Translations under genes and position numbers: made by a program
Notes under the pieces: generated by a model
What the model was told of the DNA's origin: nothing
What the model saw: only the letters and a program-made list of their open reading frames with translations
Databases searched by the model: none
Source: Prescottella soli
GTDB taxonomy: Bacteria; Actinomycetota; Actinomycetes; Mycobacteriales; Mycobacteriaceae
Length of the DNA: 64,000 nt
Direction of reading: 5' to 3'
NCBI RefSeq assembly: GCF_040024445.1
Contig: NZ_CP157276.1
Location: 1,922,001 to 1,986,000, forward strand
Shown: positions 17,735-26,655 of the stretch, piece after piece
Layout of the letters: the number at the start of each line of letters is the position of its first letter
How positions within the stretch are numbered: the stretch's first letter is position 1

Positions 17735-20167
17735 TCAGCTGACGACGAGATCCAATTCGTCGTCGGTCACCTTGACGGTGATCCGCCCGCCGGCGTCCAG
17801 GACGTCGTCGAGCAGCAGATCGGCGATCCGGTCGTCGACCTCACGCGCGATGGTCCTGCGCAGCGGCCGCGCCCCGAACTCGGGCTGGTGCCCGTGCTCG
17901 GCGATCCAGTCCACCGCATCGGGGGTGAACTCGATGTCGATGTCCTTGGCCCGCAGCCGGTCACGGCTCTCGCTCAGCAGCAGATCGGTGATCCGGTGCA
18001 GCTGATCGGCCTCGAGCTTGCGGAAGATCACGATCTCGTCGATCCGGTTGAGGAACTCCGGCCGGAAGGACTCCCGCAATCGGCCCATCACCCTGTCACG
18101 CAACGGCTTCTCCACTGCCGCGGCGTCCCCGGTCGTGAAGCCCAGCGCACCGCCCTTGCTCGAGATGATGTCCGAGCCGAGGTTGCTGGTCATGATCAGG
18201 ACGGTGTTCTTGAAGTCCACCGTCCGACCCTGACCGTCGGTCAGCCGTCCGTCGTCGAGCACCTGCAGCAGCACGTTGAACACGTCCGGGTGCGCCTTCT
18301 CGATCTCGTCGAGCAGGATCACCGAGTACGGGTGCCGCCGCACCTGCTCGGTGAGCTGACCGGCCTCGCCGTAGCCGACGTAGCCCGGAGGCGCCCCGAC
18401 CAACCGGCTCGCGGTGTGCCGCTCGCCGAACTCGCTCATGTCGAGCCGCAGCATCTTGCTCTCGTCACCGAACAGCGACTGCGCCAACGCCTTTGCCAGC
18501 TCCGTCTTGCCGACACCGGTCGGTCCCAGGAACAGGAAGCTGCCGACGGGCCGACGCGGATCGCCCATGCCGGTCCGGCTGCGCCGCACCGCCCGCGAGA
18601 TCGCCTTGACCGCGTCCTCCTGGCCGACGACCCGCTGGTGCAGCTCATCCTCGAGACGACGCAGGCGTTCCTTCTCCTTCTGCGTCATCTGGCTGGCCGG
18701 GATACCGGTCGCCCTGGCGACCACCTCGGCGATGTCCTCGGCGGTCACCGACGGCGTCTCGACTGCCGAGGGTTCACCGTCGCGAGCCTCGTCGAGCCGC
18801 CGCTCCGCGCCGGAGATCTCGTCGCGCAACTGCGACGCGCGCTCGTAATCTTCCGCAGCTACTGCATCTTCCTTGGACTGCTCGAGCCGCGCGATCCGCT
18901 GCTGCAGCGCCTTGGCATCCGGGTTGGATGCGCCGAGCTGCAGGCGCTTTCGCGCGCCGGCCTGGTCGAGCAGGTCGATCGCCTTGTCCGGCAGGTACCG
19001 GTCGGCGATGTAGCGCGACGACAGTTCGACGGCAGCCGCGATCGCCTCGTCGGTGTACCGGACACGGTGATGGTCCTCGTACCGCTCGCGCAGCCCGGCC
19101 AGGATCTCCTTGGCGTCGTCCTGACTCGGCTCGTTCACCGTCACCGGCTGGAACCGCCGCTCGAGCGCCGGATCCTTCTCGATGTGCTTGCGGTACTCGT
19201 CCAGCGTGGTTGCGCCGACGACGCGCAGGTCACCGCGAGCCAGCTTGGGCTTGAGGATGTTTCCGGCATCCATCGCACCCTCGCCACCGGCGCCCGCACC
19301 GACGATCGTGTGCAGCTCGTCGATGAAGACGATCAGGCGACCGTCCTGGGCGACGATCTCGTCGACCGCCTTGGTCAGCCGCTCCTCGAAGTCACCGCGG
19401 TACCGGGTTCCGGACAACATCCCGGCCAGGTCCAGCTGGACGATCCTCTTGTCCGCCAACGCCTCCGGGACGTCGCCGTCCACGATGCGCTGCGCCAGGC
19501 CCTCGACGACGGCGGTCTTGCCCACACCGGCCTCGCCGACCAAGACCGGGTTGTTCTTGGTCCGTCGGGCGAGGATCTCGATGGCCTGCTCGATCTCGTC
19601 GCCGCGGCCGATGACCGGGTCGACACCACCCGAGCGGGCGCGTTCGGTCAGGTCCGTGCCGTACTTGTCGAGGGTCGGCGTGGCCGACTCCTGCTGCGGT
19701 TCCGCGGAACTCGCGTTCACCGCCGACTGCATCGACTCGGGGGTGACGCCGGCGGACGCGAGGATGCGCCCGGTCGTCGAGTCACCGTTCGAGACCAGCG
19801 ACAGGAAGATGTGCTCGGGGTCGATGTACGTCGAACCGAGTGCACGCGCGATCTGGTGGGCGTCGAGCAGTGCCCGACGACCGGCGGCCGTGACTGTCGG
19901 TGACGTCGAGACGGCTTCCCGGGCGCGGGGCAGGTGCGCCTCCGCATCCTTGGAGATCGCCTCCGGGTCCCCGCCCACTCGCTTGACCATGTCTTGCACC
20001 GGATCCTTGACCGCGGCGACGTGCAGGATGTGCAGTGCATCGAGGCCCGCGTCACCCCGGCCGGCCGCGAACTGCGCAGCCTCCGCCATGAGCAACTGCG
20101 TGTCGCTGCTCATGAGACGGGTGATGTCGATGCGCCCGGGCCCCTCGGGCCCGAAGAATGCTGGCAT
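17735..20167 (-). CDS. ClpC-type AAA+ ATPase (Clp ATP-binding subunit)
   Basis: An 810-residue Hsp100 ATPase with two AAA+ modules: Walker A GEAGVGKT (211-218) with Walker B VFIDE (280-284), and GPTGVGKT (548-555) with ILLDE (617-621). A UVR-like short middle segment (AEDYERASQLRDE, about 438-450) and the loop ALGF (674-677), matching the ClpP-docking LGF/IGF signature, place it with ClpC rather than ClpB. The Clp_N region (1-150) is divergent and begins with an unusual MPAFFGPEG. ATG 20167 has GGAGGAGG upstream. A HAIR-like site lies 18 bp before the start, so heat-shock control by HspR is likely. Confidence 0.92.
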   Translation of the reverse strand: MPAFFGPEGPGRIDITRLMSSDTQLLMAEAAQFAAGRGDAGLDALHILHVAAVKDPVQDMVKRVGGDPEAISKDAEAHLPRAREAVSTSPTVTAAGRRALLDAHQIARALGSTYIDPEHIFLSLVSNGDSTTGRILASAGVTPESMQSAVNASSAEPQQESATPTLDKYGTDLTERARSGGVDPVIGRGDEIEQAIEILARRTKNNPVLVGEAGVGKTAVVEGLAQRIVDGDVPEALADKRIVQLDLAGMLSGTRYRGDFEERLTKAVDEIVAQDGRLIVFIDELHTIVGAGAGGEGAMDAGNILKPKLARGDLRVVGATTLDEYRKHIEKDPALERRFQPVTVNEPSQDDAKEILAGLRERYEDHHRVRYTDEAIAAAVELSSRYIADRYLPDKAIDLLDQAGARKRLQLGASNPDAKALQQRIARLEQSKEDAVAAEDYERASQLRDEISGAERRLDEARDGEPSAVETPSVTAEDIAEVVARATGIPASQMTQKEKERLRRLEDELHQRVVGQEDAVKAISRAVRRSRTGMGDPRRPVGSFLFLGPTGVGKTELAKALAQSLFGDESKMLRLDMSEFGERHTASRLVGAPPGYVGYGEAGQLTEQVRRHPYSVILLDEIEKAHPDVFNVLLQVLDDGRLTDGQGRTVDFKNTVLIMTSNLGSDIISSKGGALGFTTGDAAAVEKPLRDRVMGRLRESFRPEFLNRIDEIVIFRKLEADQLHRITDLLLSESRDRLRAKDIDIEFTPDAVDWIAEHGHQPEFGARPLRRTIAREVDDRIADLLLDDVLDAGGRITVKVTDDELDLVVS

Positions 20168-20184
20168 TCGCAGCCTCCTCCAAA

Positions 20185-20205
20185 GTTGAGTCTTATCGAC
20201 TCATG
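20185..20205. promoter_or_regulatory. HAIR-like HspR operator
   Basis: GTTGAGT-CTTATCG-ACTCATG. The HspR consensus is CTTGAGT-N7-ACTCAAG: 12 of 14 arm positions match and the spacer is exactly 7 nt. It lies directly upstream of the clpC-like gene. Confidence 0.75.
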
Positions 20206-20423
20206 GAACATGCCTGTGGAAGATTCAATTCCCGACCGTCCAGGATTCTTTCCGAGATAGCGCCGTGATCTGGCCCCGACGCCGCCATTGGCAGCCCGCC
20301 CGACGCCCTGACCTCGGCATTCACCAGCGAGGACGGCCACGACGCCGAGCACTGTGACACCGGACACAGCAGCGGCACCCTCGCCTTGACCTCGAGTGCG
20401 CTTGAGCTTCTACGTTCGGGTTC

Positions 20424-22310
20424 ATGAGCACCCGAACCGAGGCCTCCGGTACCTGGGGTCAGCTGCTGACCGGACGACATCTCGGTGTCGCCGCCGTCTT
20501 GGCCGGAGGCGAGGCGTTGTACGCGACCAACGTCTACCTGACGAGCAGCCTGCTGCCCACCGCTGTCGCCGACATCGGCGGTCTCCGCTACTACGCCTGG
20601 ACGTCGACGGTCTTCCTCATCGCATCGGTGTTCTCCTCGATGATCGTGAGCCGGTCGCTCGCCGCCCGCGGCCCCCGAGGCGCCTACCTGCTCGGCCTCG
20701 CACTCTTCGCGTCAGGAACCGCGGTGTGTGCGCTGAGCCCGACGATGGAACTGCTACTGGCCGGACGCGCCGTGCAGGGGTTCGGCGGCGGTCTGCTCGC
20801 CGGTCTCGGCTACGCGGTGATCAACTCCGCGTTGCCCCGGCACCTCTGGACCCGCGCCACCGCGCTCGTCTCCACCATGTGGGGTGTCGGCACGCTGGTA
20901 GGTCCCGCTGTCGGCGGGGTGTTCGCGCAGTTCGGCGCGTGGCGCTGGGCCTTCGGCGCGCTGATCGCATGCACCGTCGCGGTCACCGTCCTGGTACCGA
21001 TAGTCCTGCCACCGCGCACGGGTGAACGCGACCGCGTCGTCGCGCCTGTGCCGGTCGTCCCGCTGGCGCTCCTCACGGCGGCAACCTTGCTGGTGAGCGT
21101 CGCCGGTCTGTCGGCCGATGCCGCGCTCGCCGGTGTCGCCGTCGCCGGCGCGGTGGCGCTGGTCGTGTGGTTCGTCGCGGCGGACCGGCGCAGCCCGCAC
21201 GGGGTGCTGCCACCGTCGACGTTCACCCGGTCGCCCCTGAAGTGGGTCTACCTGACCATCGCGGTCCTCGCGATGGCGTCGACGGTCGAGACGTTCGTGC
21301 CGCTGTTCGGGCAGCAACTCGCGGGGTTGGCCCCCGTCGTGGCCGGATTCCTCGGTGCCGCACTGGCACTCGGCTGGACGGTGGGCGAGATTCCGAGCGC
21401 ATCGGCCGCCGCACCGCAGGTGGTCCGCCGGATCGTGCTGTCCGGACCGATCCTCACCGCGGCCGGGCTCGCGATCATGGCGGTGGTCCTGGCCGAGCAG
21501 GCCGGGAGCGGACGCGTCGCGCTCTGGGCGGCCGGACTGATCATCGCCGGCGCGGGCATCGGCATCGCGTGGCCGCATCTTGCGGTCGGCGCCATGAGCG
21601 CGGTGGCCGAACCGGCCGAGGGGGCCCGTGCGTCCGCCGCGATCAACACCGTGCAGTTGATCGCCAATGCGTTCGGCACCGCCCTGGCCGGCGTGCTGGT
21701 GAATCTCGGCGGACAGTCCGCGATGCGCTCGGCGCAGCTGCTGCTGCTCAGCTTCGCCGCACTGGCGCTCGTCGGCGGCTGGACCGCATGGCGGGCCGCA
21801 CCGCGGGACGCCGAACCGGGCGGCCCGTCGCGACGTCGAGGCGATCGCGGGCTGATCAGCCGCGGGCGCGGGCGGCGTGCACCCGATCCCACAGGTGACG
21901 GTCGGTGCGCGGGCCGCCATGGGTGTCGGCGCCGTAGCGGGCGATCTCCGCGGCGATGTCGAGCGGACGCGTCGGCGGCTGGGCAGGAACCAGCTCGTCG
22001 ATCGCGAGTGCGTCGGGCACCAGCCAGCACACCTCGAACTCGATGCCGTCGGGGTCGGACCCGTAGAGCGCCTTGGTGGAGCAGTGGTTGCTGGCACCGG
22101 TCAGCGCACCGGCGGCGAGCAGGCGATCGCGCATGTCGGCCAGTCCCGCGAGGGTGTCGACCTCCCATGCCAGGTGATACAGCCCGACATTGCCCGGCGT
22201 CACCCCGCTGCTGGGGTTCGGGCTCTGGAACAGGCCCAGGTCGTGGTCGTTCACCGAGTCCGGGGCCTGCAGGAAGGCAGCGCCGGGGAACCCGCCCGGC
22301 AGCGCCTTGA
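20424..22310 (+). CDS. MFS efflux transporter with abnormal read-through C-terminus
   Basis: The first roughly 470 residues form a normal 14-TM-type major facilitator (loop RSLAARGPRGAYL, then AGRAVQGFGGGLLAG). After about position 21840 the frame does not stop but continues about 150 residues of Arg/Pro-rich sequence antisense to the glyoxalase gene. A stop (TGA 21853-21855) exists in a neighbouring frame, directly abutting the glyoxalase stop at 21856, so a small indel near the 3' end has probably removed the natural terminator. The functional gene is most likely 20424 to about 21855. Substrate unknown. Confidence 0.8.
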   Translation: MSTRTEASGTWGQLLTGRHLGVAAVLAGGEALYATNVYLTSSLLPTAVADIGGLRYYAWTSTVFLIASVFSSMIVSRSLAARGPRGAYLLGLALFASGTAVCALSPTMELLLAGRAVQGFGGGLLAGLGYAVINSALPRHLWTRATALVSTMWGVGTLVGPAVGGVFAQFGAWRWAFGALIACTVAVTVLVPIVLPPRTGERDRVVAPVPVVPLALLTAATLLVSVAGLSADAALAGVAVAGAVALVVWFVAADRRSPHGVLPPSTFTRSPLKWVYLTIAVLAMASTVETFVPLFGQQLAGLAPVVAGFLGAALALGWTVGEIPSASAAAPQVVRRIVLSGPILTAAGLAIMAVVLAEQAGSGRVALWAAGLIIAGAGIGIAWPHLAVGAMSAVAEPAEGARASAAINTVQLIANAFGTALAGVLVNLGGQSAMRSAQLLLLSFAALALVGGWTAWRAAPRDAEPGGPSRRRGDRGLISRGRGRRAPDPTGDGRCAGRHGCRRRSGRSPRRCRADASAAGQEPARRSRVRRAPASTPRTRCRRGRTRRAPWWSSGCWHRSAHRRRAGDRACRPVPRGCRPPMPGDTARHCPASPRCWGSGSGTGPGRGRSPSPGPAGRQRRGTRPAAP

Positions 22311-22395
22311 ACCCGAGCACATCCTGGTAGAAGGCCAGGCTGCGCTGCAGGTCGGACACGAACAGGACGGCGTGGTTGAGTCGCTCGATCGCCAA
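21856..22395 (-). CDS. Glyoxalase/VOC-family protein
   Basis: A 179-residue vicinal-oxygen-chelate protein: IERLNHAVLFVSDLQRSLAF begins module 1 and carries a metal-ligand His, and module 2 has LYHLAWEV and the final acidic ligand in GIEFEVCW. Members include ring-cleavage dioxygenases and glyoxalases. The start is probably TTG 22395, preceded by GGAGG nine bases upstream. The SDR gene ends six bases before it, so they form an operon. It overlaps the run-on part of the convergent MFS frame. Confidence 0.85.
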   Translation of the reverse strand: MAIERLNHAVLFVSDLQRSLAFYQDVLGFKALPGGFPGAAFLQAPDSVNDHDLGLFQSPNPSSGVTPGNVGLYHLAWEVDTLAGLADMRDRLLAAGALTGASNHCSTKALYGSDPDGIEFEVCWLVPDALAIDELVPAQPPTRPLDIAAEIARYGADTHGGPRTDRHLWDRVHAARARG

Positions 22396-22400
22396 CGCGG

Positions 22401-23282
22401 TCAGCCTCCGAAGTTGTAGTTGATGCCGGTGAGTTGTTCCGACAATGACCACAATTGTCGCGCAACGTTTTCGTCGTGCGACTTCCGGTTCGACCCGACG
22501 ACCTTGGGGTAGCCGCGGGTCTCGAACATCGACGACGGGCCCAGATAGCTGCCACTGGCCGCGTCGGGCACGGTCGCGGCGTAGAGCATCGGCAAGGCGC
22601 CCATCTGCGCCGACTGCGCGATGACCGGACCGGCGAGGGCCATGACCCGACTCGAGATCGACTCCGTGTGCGATTGCAGGTTGGTGGCCGCGTACCCGGG
22701 ATGCGACGCGAGCGCCTTCACCTTCGAACCGGATGCCGCGAGCCGGCGCTGCAGCTCGTAGGTGAACAGGAGATTGGCCAGCTTCGACTGACCGTAGGCG
22801 AGCCAGCGCCGGTAGGTCCGGCGCTCCCAGTTCAGATCGTCCAGATCGATCGAACCGAGCTGGTGCATCGTGCTCGACATCGTCACCACACGGTCCGTGA
22901 CCTTGTCGAGCAGCTGCCCGGTCAGCGCGTAGTGCCCCAGGTGGTTGGTGCCGATCTGCATCTCGAAGCCGTCCGCGGTGCGGCTCAGCGGCACCGCCAT
23001 CACTCCCGCGTTGTTGACGAGGACGTCGACCGTGTCGACGGAGTCGGCGAACTCGCGCACCGACGCGAGGTCCGCGAGGTCGAGTCTGCGTACCTCGGCG
23101 CGCTCCCCCAGTCGCGCGGCCACCGCGCGCCCCTTGTCGACGTTCCGGCACGCGAGAATCACGGTCGCGCCCGCGTTCACCAGCGCCTTGGCGGCTTCGG
23201 CCCCCAGGCCGCTGTTCGCGCCGGTCACGACGAACGTCCGGCCCTGCTGATCGACGATTTCCCCTGCCGTCCATGTGGTCAT
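22401..23282 (-). CDS. Short-chain dehydrogenase/reductase
   Basis: A 293-residue SDR of the retinol-dehydrogenase/oxidoreductase-like group. Rossmann motif TGANSGLG near residue 21, NNAGVM, active site Tyr and Lys in YGQSKLAN, and a long C-terminal substrate region. I chose ATG 23282 (MTTWTAGE), the usual length for the group. It is the first gene of a two-gene operon with the glyoxalase-fold protein. Substrate unknown; steroid, retinoid-like or lipid carbonyls are possible. Confidence 0.88.
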   Translation of the reverse strand: MTTWTAGEIVDQQGRTFVVTGANSGLGAEAAKALVNAGATVILACRNVDKGRAVAARLGERAEVRRLDLADLASVREFADSVDTVDVLVNNAGVMAVPLSRTADGFEMQIGTNHLGHYALTGQLLDKVTDRVVTMSSTMHQLGSIDLDDLNWERRTYRRWLAYGQSKLANLLFTYELQRRLAASGSKVKALASHPGYAATNLQSHTESISSRVMALAGPVIAQSAQMGALPMLYAATVPDAASGSYLGPSSMFETRGYPKVVGSNRKSHDENVARQLWSLSEQLTGINYNFGG

Positions 23283-23334
23283 GGTCACAGCGTACGGAAG
23301 GCGGGGCGAATCTCGTGGGGCCTGCGATCGCATT

Positions 23335-24336
23335 TCACCATGCATTGAGCGCGTTCAGGATCTGCGGTCGCGCCTGCCACAGTTCAGCCGACCAGTACGG
23401 CCACGAATGTGTCCCGGTGGCATGGAACTGGAAGTTCGCCGGCACACCGAGGGTGTTCAGTCGCACCTGGAACGCTCGCGTGGTCACCATCGACACGAAC
23501 TCGAGTCCCATGCCCATCGCGGTATTCCAGTACCCGACCGGATCGGACGGGCGGTCGTACACCCCGGGAATTCCGTTGCCGGCCGAGACATACAGCGACA
23601 GGCCGCGAAGCTGCGGAGCCGACACGAATGGATCGTTGCGCAGCCAGGCCGGATCCCACGGGAAGCCCCACATCGAATCCGCGTTGTAGCGTCCGGCGTC
23701 GTACATCGCGAGGCGGATCGCCTCACGCATTCCGGGAGCCGTCGTGTTGAGGTATCCGGAAAGGGAGCCCGCGAATCGGAATTGATCCCGATGATAGGCG
23801 GCGAGAGTCATTGCCGCCGTTCCGCCCATCGACAGTCCCACCACTCCGGTATTCGTCCGATCGACTCCGAATTGCGAGAGAAAGTCCGGAAGCTCCCGGG
23901 TCAGGAAAGTCTCCCATTTGTACGTGATGGGCTGCGCATTGAAGTTACTGGGGTTGTACCAGTCCGAATAGAAACTCGCCTCACCACCGACCGGCATCAC
24001 CAGGGTGACGTTGTCGAGAGCGAACTGCTCCATCGCATTCGTCTCGAAACTCCACGCGTTGTAGTCGTCGCGAGCGCGCAAACCGTCGAGCAGGTACAGC
24101 GATGCACTCCCGCCCCGCGCGGCCCATTGCACCTGAACCTTGATGTTTCCCATCGACGACGGGACCCACAGTTCGTCGTAGCCGCCCCGCGGAACCGCAC
24201 GCGCGGTCCCCGCGGTCCCCGCCTCGGCGGACGCGACGGGAGCTGTCAGCAATGCGATCAGCGCTGCGATCACCGCCACCAGGACCGTCGCCGCCGGGTT
24301 CCGGCGAACCCCCGGGCGCCCTCCAGAGAAATACAT
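23335..24336 (-). CDS. Secreted mycolyltransferase / antigen-85-family esterase
   Basis: A 333-residue protein of the antigen 85/FbpA family, which transfers mycolic acids to trehalose or arabinogalactan outside the membrane. A signal peptide (RRNPAATVLVAVIAALIALL, cleavage near ASAEA) is followed by the nucleophile motif GLSMGGTA, ASFYSDWY, and a C-terminal GTHSWPYW holding the catalytic His. ATG 24336 has AAGGAAG upstream; an alternative ATG at 24354 lacks one. The family implies a mycolic-acid-containing host. Confidence 0.92.
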   Translation of the reverse strand: MYFSGGRPGVRRNPAATVLVAVIAALIALLTAPVASAEAGTAGTARAVPRGGYDELWVPSSMGNIKVQVQWAARGGSASLYLLDGLRARDDYNAWSFETNAMEQFALDNVTLVMPVGGEASFYSDWYNPSNFNAQPITYKWETFLTRELPDFLSQFGVDRTNTGVVGLSMGGTAAMTLAAYHRDQFRFAGSLSGYLNTTAPGMREAIRLAMYDAGRYNADSMWGFPWDPAWLRNDPFVSAPQLRGLSLYVSAGNGIPGVYDRPSDPVGYWNTAMGMGLEFVSMVTTRAFQVRLNTLGVPANFQFHATGTHSWPYWSAELWQARPQILNALNAW

Positions 24337-24496
24337 CGAGACTTCCTTCTTCATACGAGCCACCGCACCAGCGCAGGAGAATTCCTTCATCGAATTCGGG
24401 TCGACTCGGCGGTCAAATGGATCATCGATGTCATCCCGGGATCCCGGCCGACCGTTAACAAGAGAAAGGTGTGTCAAATATCTCGAAATCATCAAT

Positions 24497-24857
24497 TATG
24501 AGCGTTCTCTGAGAGTCTCACCCGATGCGTCTTTTCCGTGCTAGTTCGACAGAGTCGGTGCGGCAACGGCGGGACCAGCACCAACAGCAGTCGGGAATCG
24601 TGTTCGACGTCGAAACGGCGTCTCACCGGAGCACGGAACGGCCCCGGACACCGATCGAGAAGGGCCGCCGTGGCGACACGCCCGATCGCAGAAGCTTGAC
24701 GTGGCGTGGGCGATTTGCCTGAAACCATGACAGCGTCCACCACCCACCCCTCGAAGGCGGTGGACGCTGCAACTTACCGAAGGGTAAGGTAAGCGTGTTC
24801 CCACGTCAACGCCTCGCGGTCGACCCGGGACCGGAATACGCCGGGTACCGTCGGAAG
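24497..24857. other. Intergenic region with one hairpin
   Basis: About 360 bp upstream of the mycolyltransferase and pseudouridine synthase genes. A short open frame (24525-24722, +) has no ribosome binding site and I do not call it. A 10-bp perfect hairpin (AGCGTCCACC/GGTGGACGCT, 24733-24769) may end a short transcript or sit in the leader of the pseudouridine synthase. Confidence 0.4.
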
Positions 24858-25751
24858 GTGCCCGCTGCTCCACTGCCCGTCCGTGACGGCCTCAACCCGA
24901 CGCGACTCCGGCTCCCGAACACGGGTTCGTGGCCGACCGCCCTCGACTTCCTCCTCGAGCGCTTCCCGTCCGACGTCACCCGCCTGCGCGAGAAGGTCGC
25001 GACGGGCGAAGTGGTCGACGAACACGGCACCCCGGTCACCGCCACCACGCCGTACCGCCCCAACGGCTTCCTGTACCTCTACCGCGACCCGCCGGTGGAG
25101 CCGCGGGTGCCGTTCGAGATCGACGTCCTGCACCGCGACGAGGACCTCCTGGTGGTGGACAAGCCGCACTTCCTCGCCAGCACACCCCGCGGGGCCTACG
25201 TCGTGGAGTCGGCACTGGTGCGGCTGCGCCGCGACCTCGACCTGCCCGAACTGACTCCCGCGCACCGGCTGGACCGGATCACCGCCGGCGTCCTGGTTTT
25301 CACCGTCCGGCAGCCGGTCCGTCGCGCATACCAGTCCCTGTTCGACGAGCGCCGGGTCACCAAGGAGTACGAGGCGCTCGCACAGCACGACCCGGCACTT
25401 GCCCTTCCCCGCACCGTCCGCAGCCGAATCATCAAGGAGCGCGGGGTCTTACAGGCACGCGAGGTTCCGGGGACCCCGAACGCGGAGAGCCGCATCGAAC
25501 TTCTCGACGTGAGCGACGGCATCGGGCGGTACCGGCTCCTGCCGCGCACCGGCAAGACGCACCAACTGCGCCTGCACATGAGTTCGCTGGGCATCCCGAT
25601 CCTGGGCGACAACTTCTATCCGCGGTTCTACGACGTCGCGCCCGACGACTATTCGACGCCGCTGCAACTCCTCGCGCGCAGCATCGAGTTCGACGACCCC
25701 CTCACCGGCGTGCGGCGCCGATTCGAGAGTCGTCGCACGCTCGCCATCTGA
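24858..25751 (+). CDS. RluA-family pseudouridine synthase
   Basis: A 297-residue RNA pseudouridine synthase. The catalytic motif AHRLDRITAGVLV carries the essential Asp, and GRYRLLPRTGKTHQLRLHM and GIPILGDNFYP are the usual RluA C-terminal motifs. The frame is open from GTG 24795, but the family's usual N-terminus (PLPVRDGLNPTRLRLP) follows GTG 24858, which I prefer. rRNA is the likely substrate, the exact site unknown. Confidence 0.9.
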   Translation: MPAAPLPVRDGLNPTRLRLPNTGSWPTALDFLLERFPSDVTRLREKVATGEVVDEHGTPVTATTPYRPNGFLYLYRDPPVEPRVPFEIDVLHRDEDLLVVDKPHFLASTPRGAYVVESALVRLRRDLDLPELTPAHRLDRITAGVLVFTVRQPVRRAYQSLFDERRVTKEYEALAQHDPALALPRTVRSRIIKERGVLQAREVPGTPNAESRIELLDVSDGIGRYRLLPRTGKTHQLRLHMSSLGIPILGDNFYPRFYDVAPDDYSTPLQLLARSIEFDDPLTGVRRRFESRRTLAI

Positions 25752-25800
25752 ACGATCCGACCGTTCTTCCCGCTGCGTGGGCCGAACCTCAGCTTGTCGT

Positions 25801-25818
25801 ACCAAGCAAGTGCTAGGT
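25801..25818. promoter_or_regulatory. TetR/KstR2-like operator
   Basis: ACCAAGCA-AG-TGCTAGGT is a near-perfect dyad (7 of 8 arm positions) 42 bp before the SDR gene. Its left half ACCAAG fits the KstR2 consensus AnCAAGnnCTTGnT, its right half only partly. Confidence 0.45.
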
Positions 25819-25860
25819 TGGCTCACATCCACCTCCGGACCGACCCCAAGGGAGCACGTC

Positions 25861-26637
25861 GTGAGCGACACACCCGAGAATCCGACCCGCACCACCGCCC
25901 TCGTCACCGGCGGGACCGGCGGCATCGGCGCGGCCATCGTCCGCCAGCTCGCCGCGCAGGGCCACGACGTAGTCCTCACCTACCGGTCGAACTCCGAGGC
26001 CGCCGCGAAACTGATCGCCGAGGCCGAGGCGCTCGGGGTCCGCGCGGCCGCGCACTCCGTCGACCTGTGCGACGCCGACCGGCTCGCCGAGCTGGTCGAG
26101 GCGACCACCCGCGATTTCGGCAATCTGTCGGTCCTGGTGCACGCCGCCGGCCCGCACATCCCGATGGTGCACCTCTCTCGGGTCGAACCGTCCACGTACG
26201 CACAGCATCTGAACGACGAGGCCACCGCGTTCTTCACCGTCGTACATGCGTGCCTGCCGGCGCTGCGCGCCGCGAAGGGATCCGTCGTCGCGGTCACCAC
26301 GGCGGCCACCGACCGCTACCCGGTGCGCGACGGCCTGTCCGCGGGCACCAAGGGAGCGGTCGAGGCGCTCGTGCGCGGGTTTGCGGCCGAGGAGGGGCGA
26401 TACGGCGTCCGTTTCAACGCCGTCGGCCCGGGCATGCTCACCGACGGGATGGCCGAGCGGCTGATCGACTCCCAGAACCTCGACCAGCGTGCACTCGACG
26501 TCACGATGAGCCGGATTCCGTTGCAGAAGTTCGGTACCGCGGTCGACATCGCCGAAGCCGTGTGCTTCCTCGCGAGCGACAAGGCCGGCTTCGTCACCGG
26601 CCAGAAGCTCAACGTCGACGGTGGTTACACCGTCTGA
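25861..26637 (+). CDS. Short-chain dehydrogenase/reductase (FabG-like)
   Basis: A 258-residue classical SDR: VTGGTGGIGAAIV nucleotide-binding motif, HAAGPHIP in place of NNAG, a GTKGAVEALVRGFA helix and C-terminal FVTGQKLNVDGGYTV. The usual catalytic YxxxK is changed to LSAGTKGA, so the Tyr is absent at the normal place; activity may differ or another residue may serve. GTG 25861 has AGGGAG seven bases upstream. It is preceded by a TetR-type dyad and is convergent with a TetR gene. Confidence 0.88.
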   Translation: MSDTPENPTRTTALVTGGTGGIGAAIVRQLAAQGHDVVLTYRSNSEAAAKLIAEAEALGVRAAAHSVDLCDADRLAELVEATTRDFGNLSVLVHAAGPHIPMVHLSRVEPSTYAQHLNDEATAFFTVVHACLPALRAAKGSVVAVTTAATDRYPVRDGLSAGTKGAVEALVRGFAAEEGRYGVRFNAVGPGMLTDGMAERLIDSQNLDQRALDVTMSRIPLQKFGTAVDIAEAVCFLASDKAGFVTGQKLNVDGGYTV

Positions 26638-26655
26638 GTCGTCACCGGCTCGAGG

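Noticed and set aside
24525-24722. 65-codon open frame upstream of the pseudouridine synthase
   Set aside because: No ribosome site and very polar, repeat-free composition; only the following hairpin gave it some weight.
24768-24800. TAAGGTAAGC resembling half of an IdeR/DtxR iron box
   Set aside because: Only the left half fits; the right half of the palindrome is absent.
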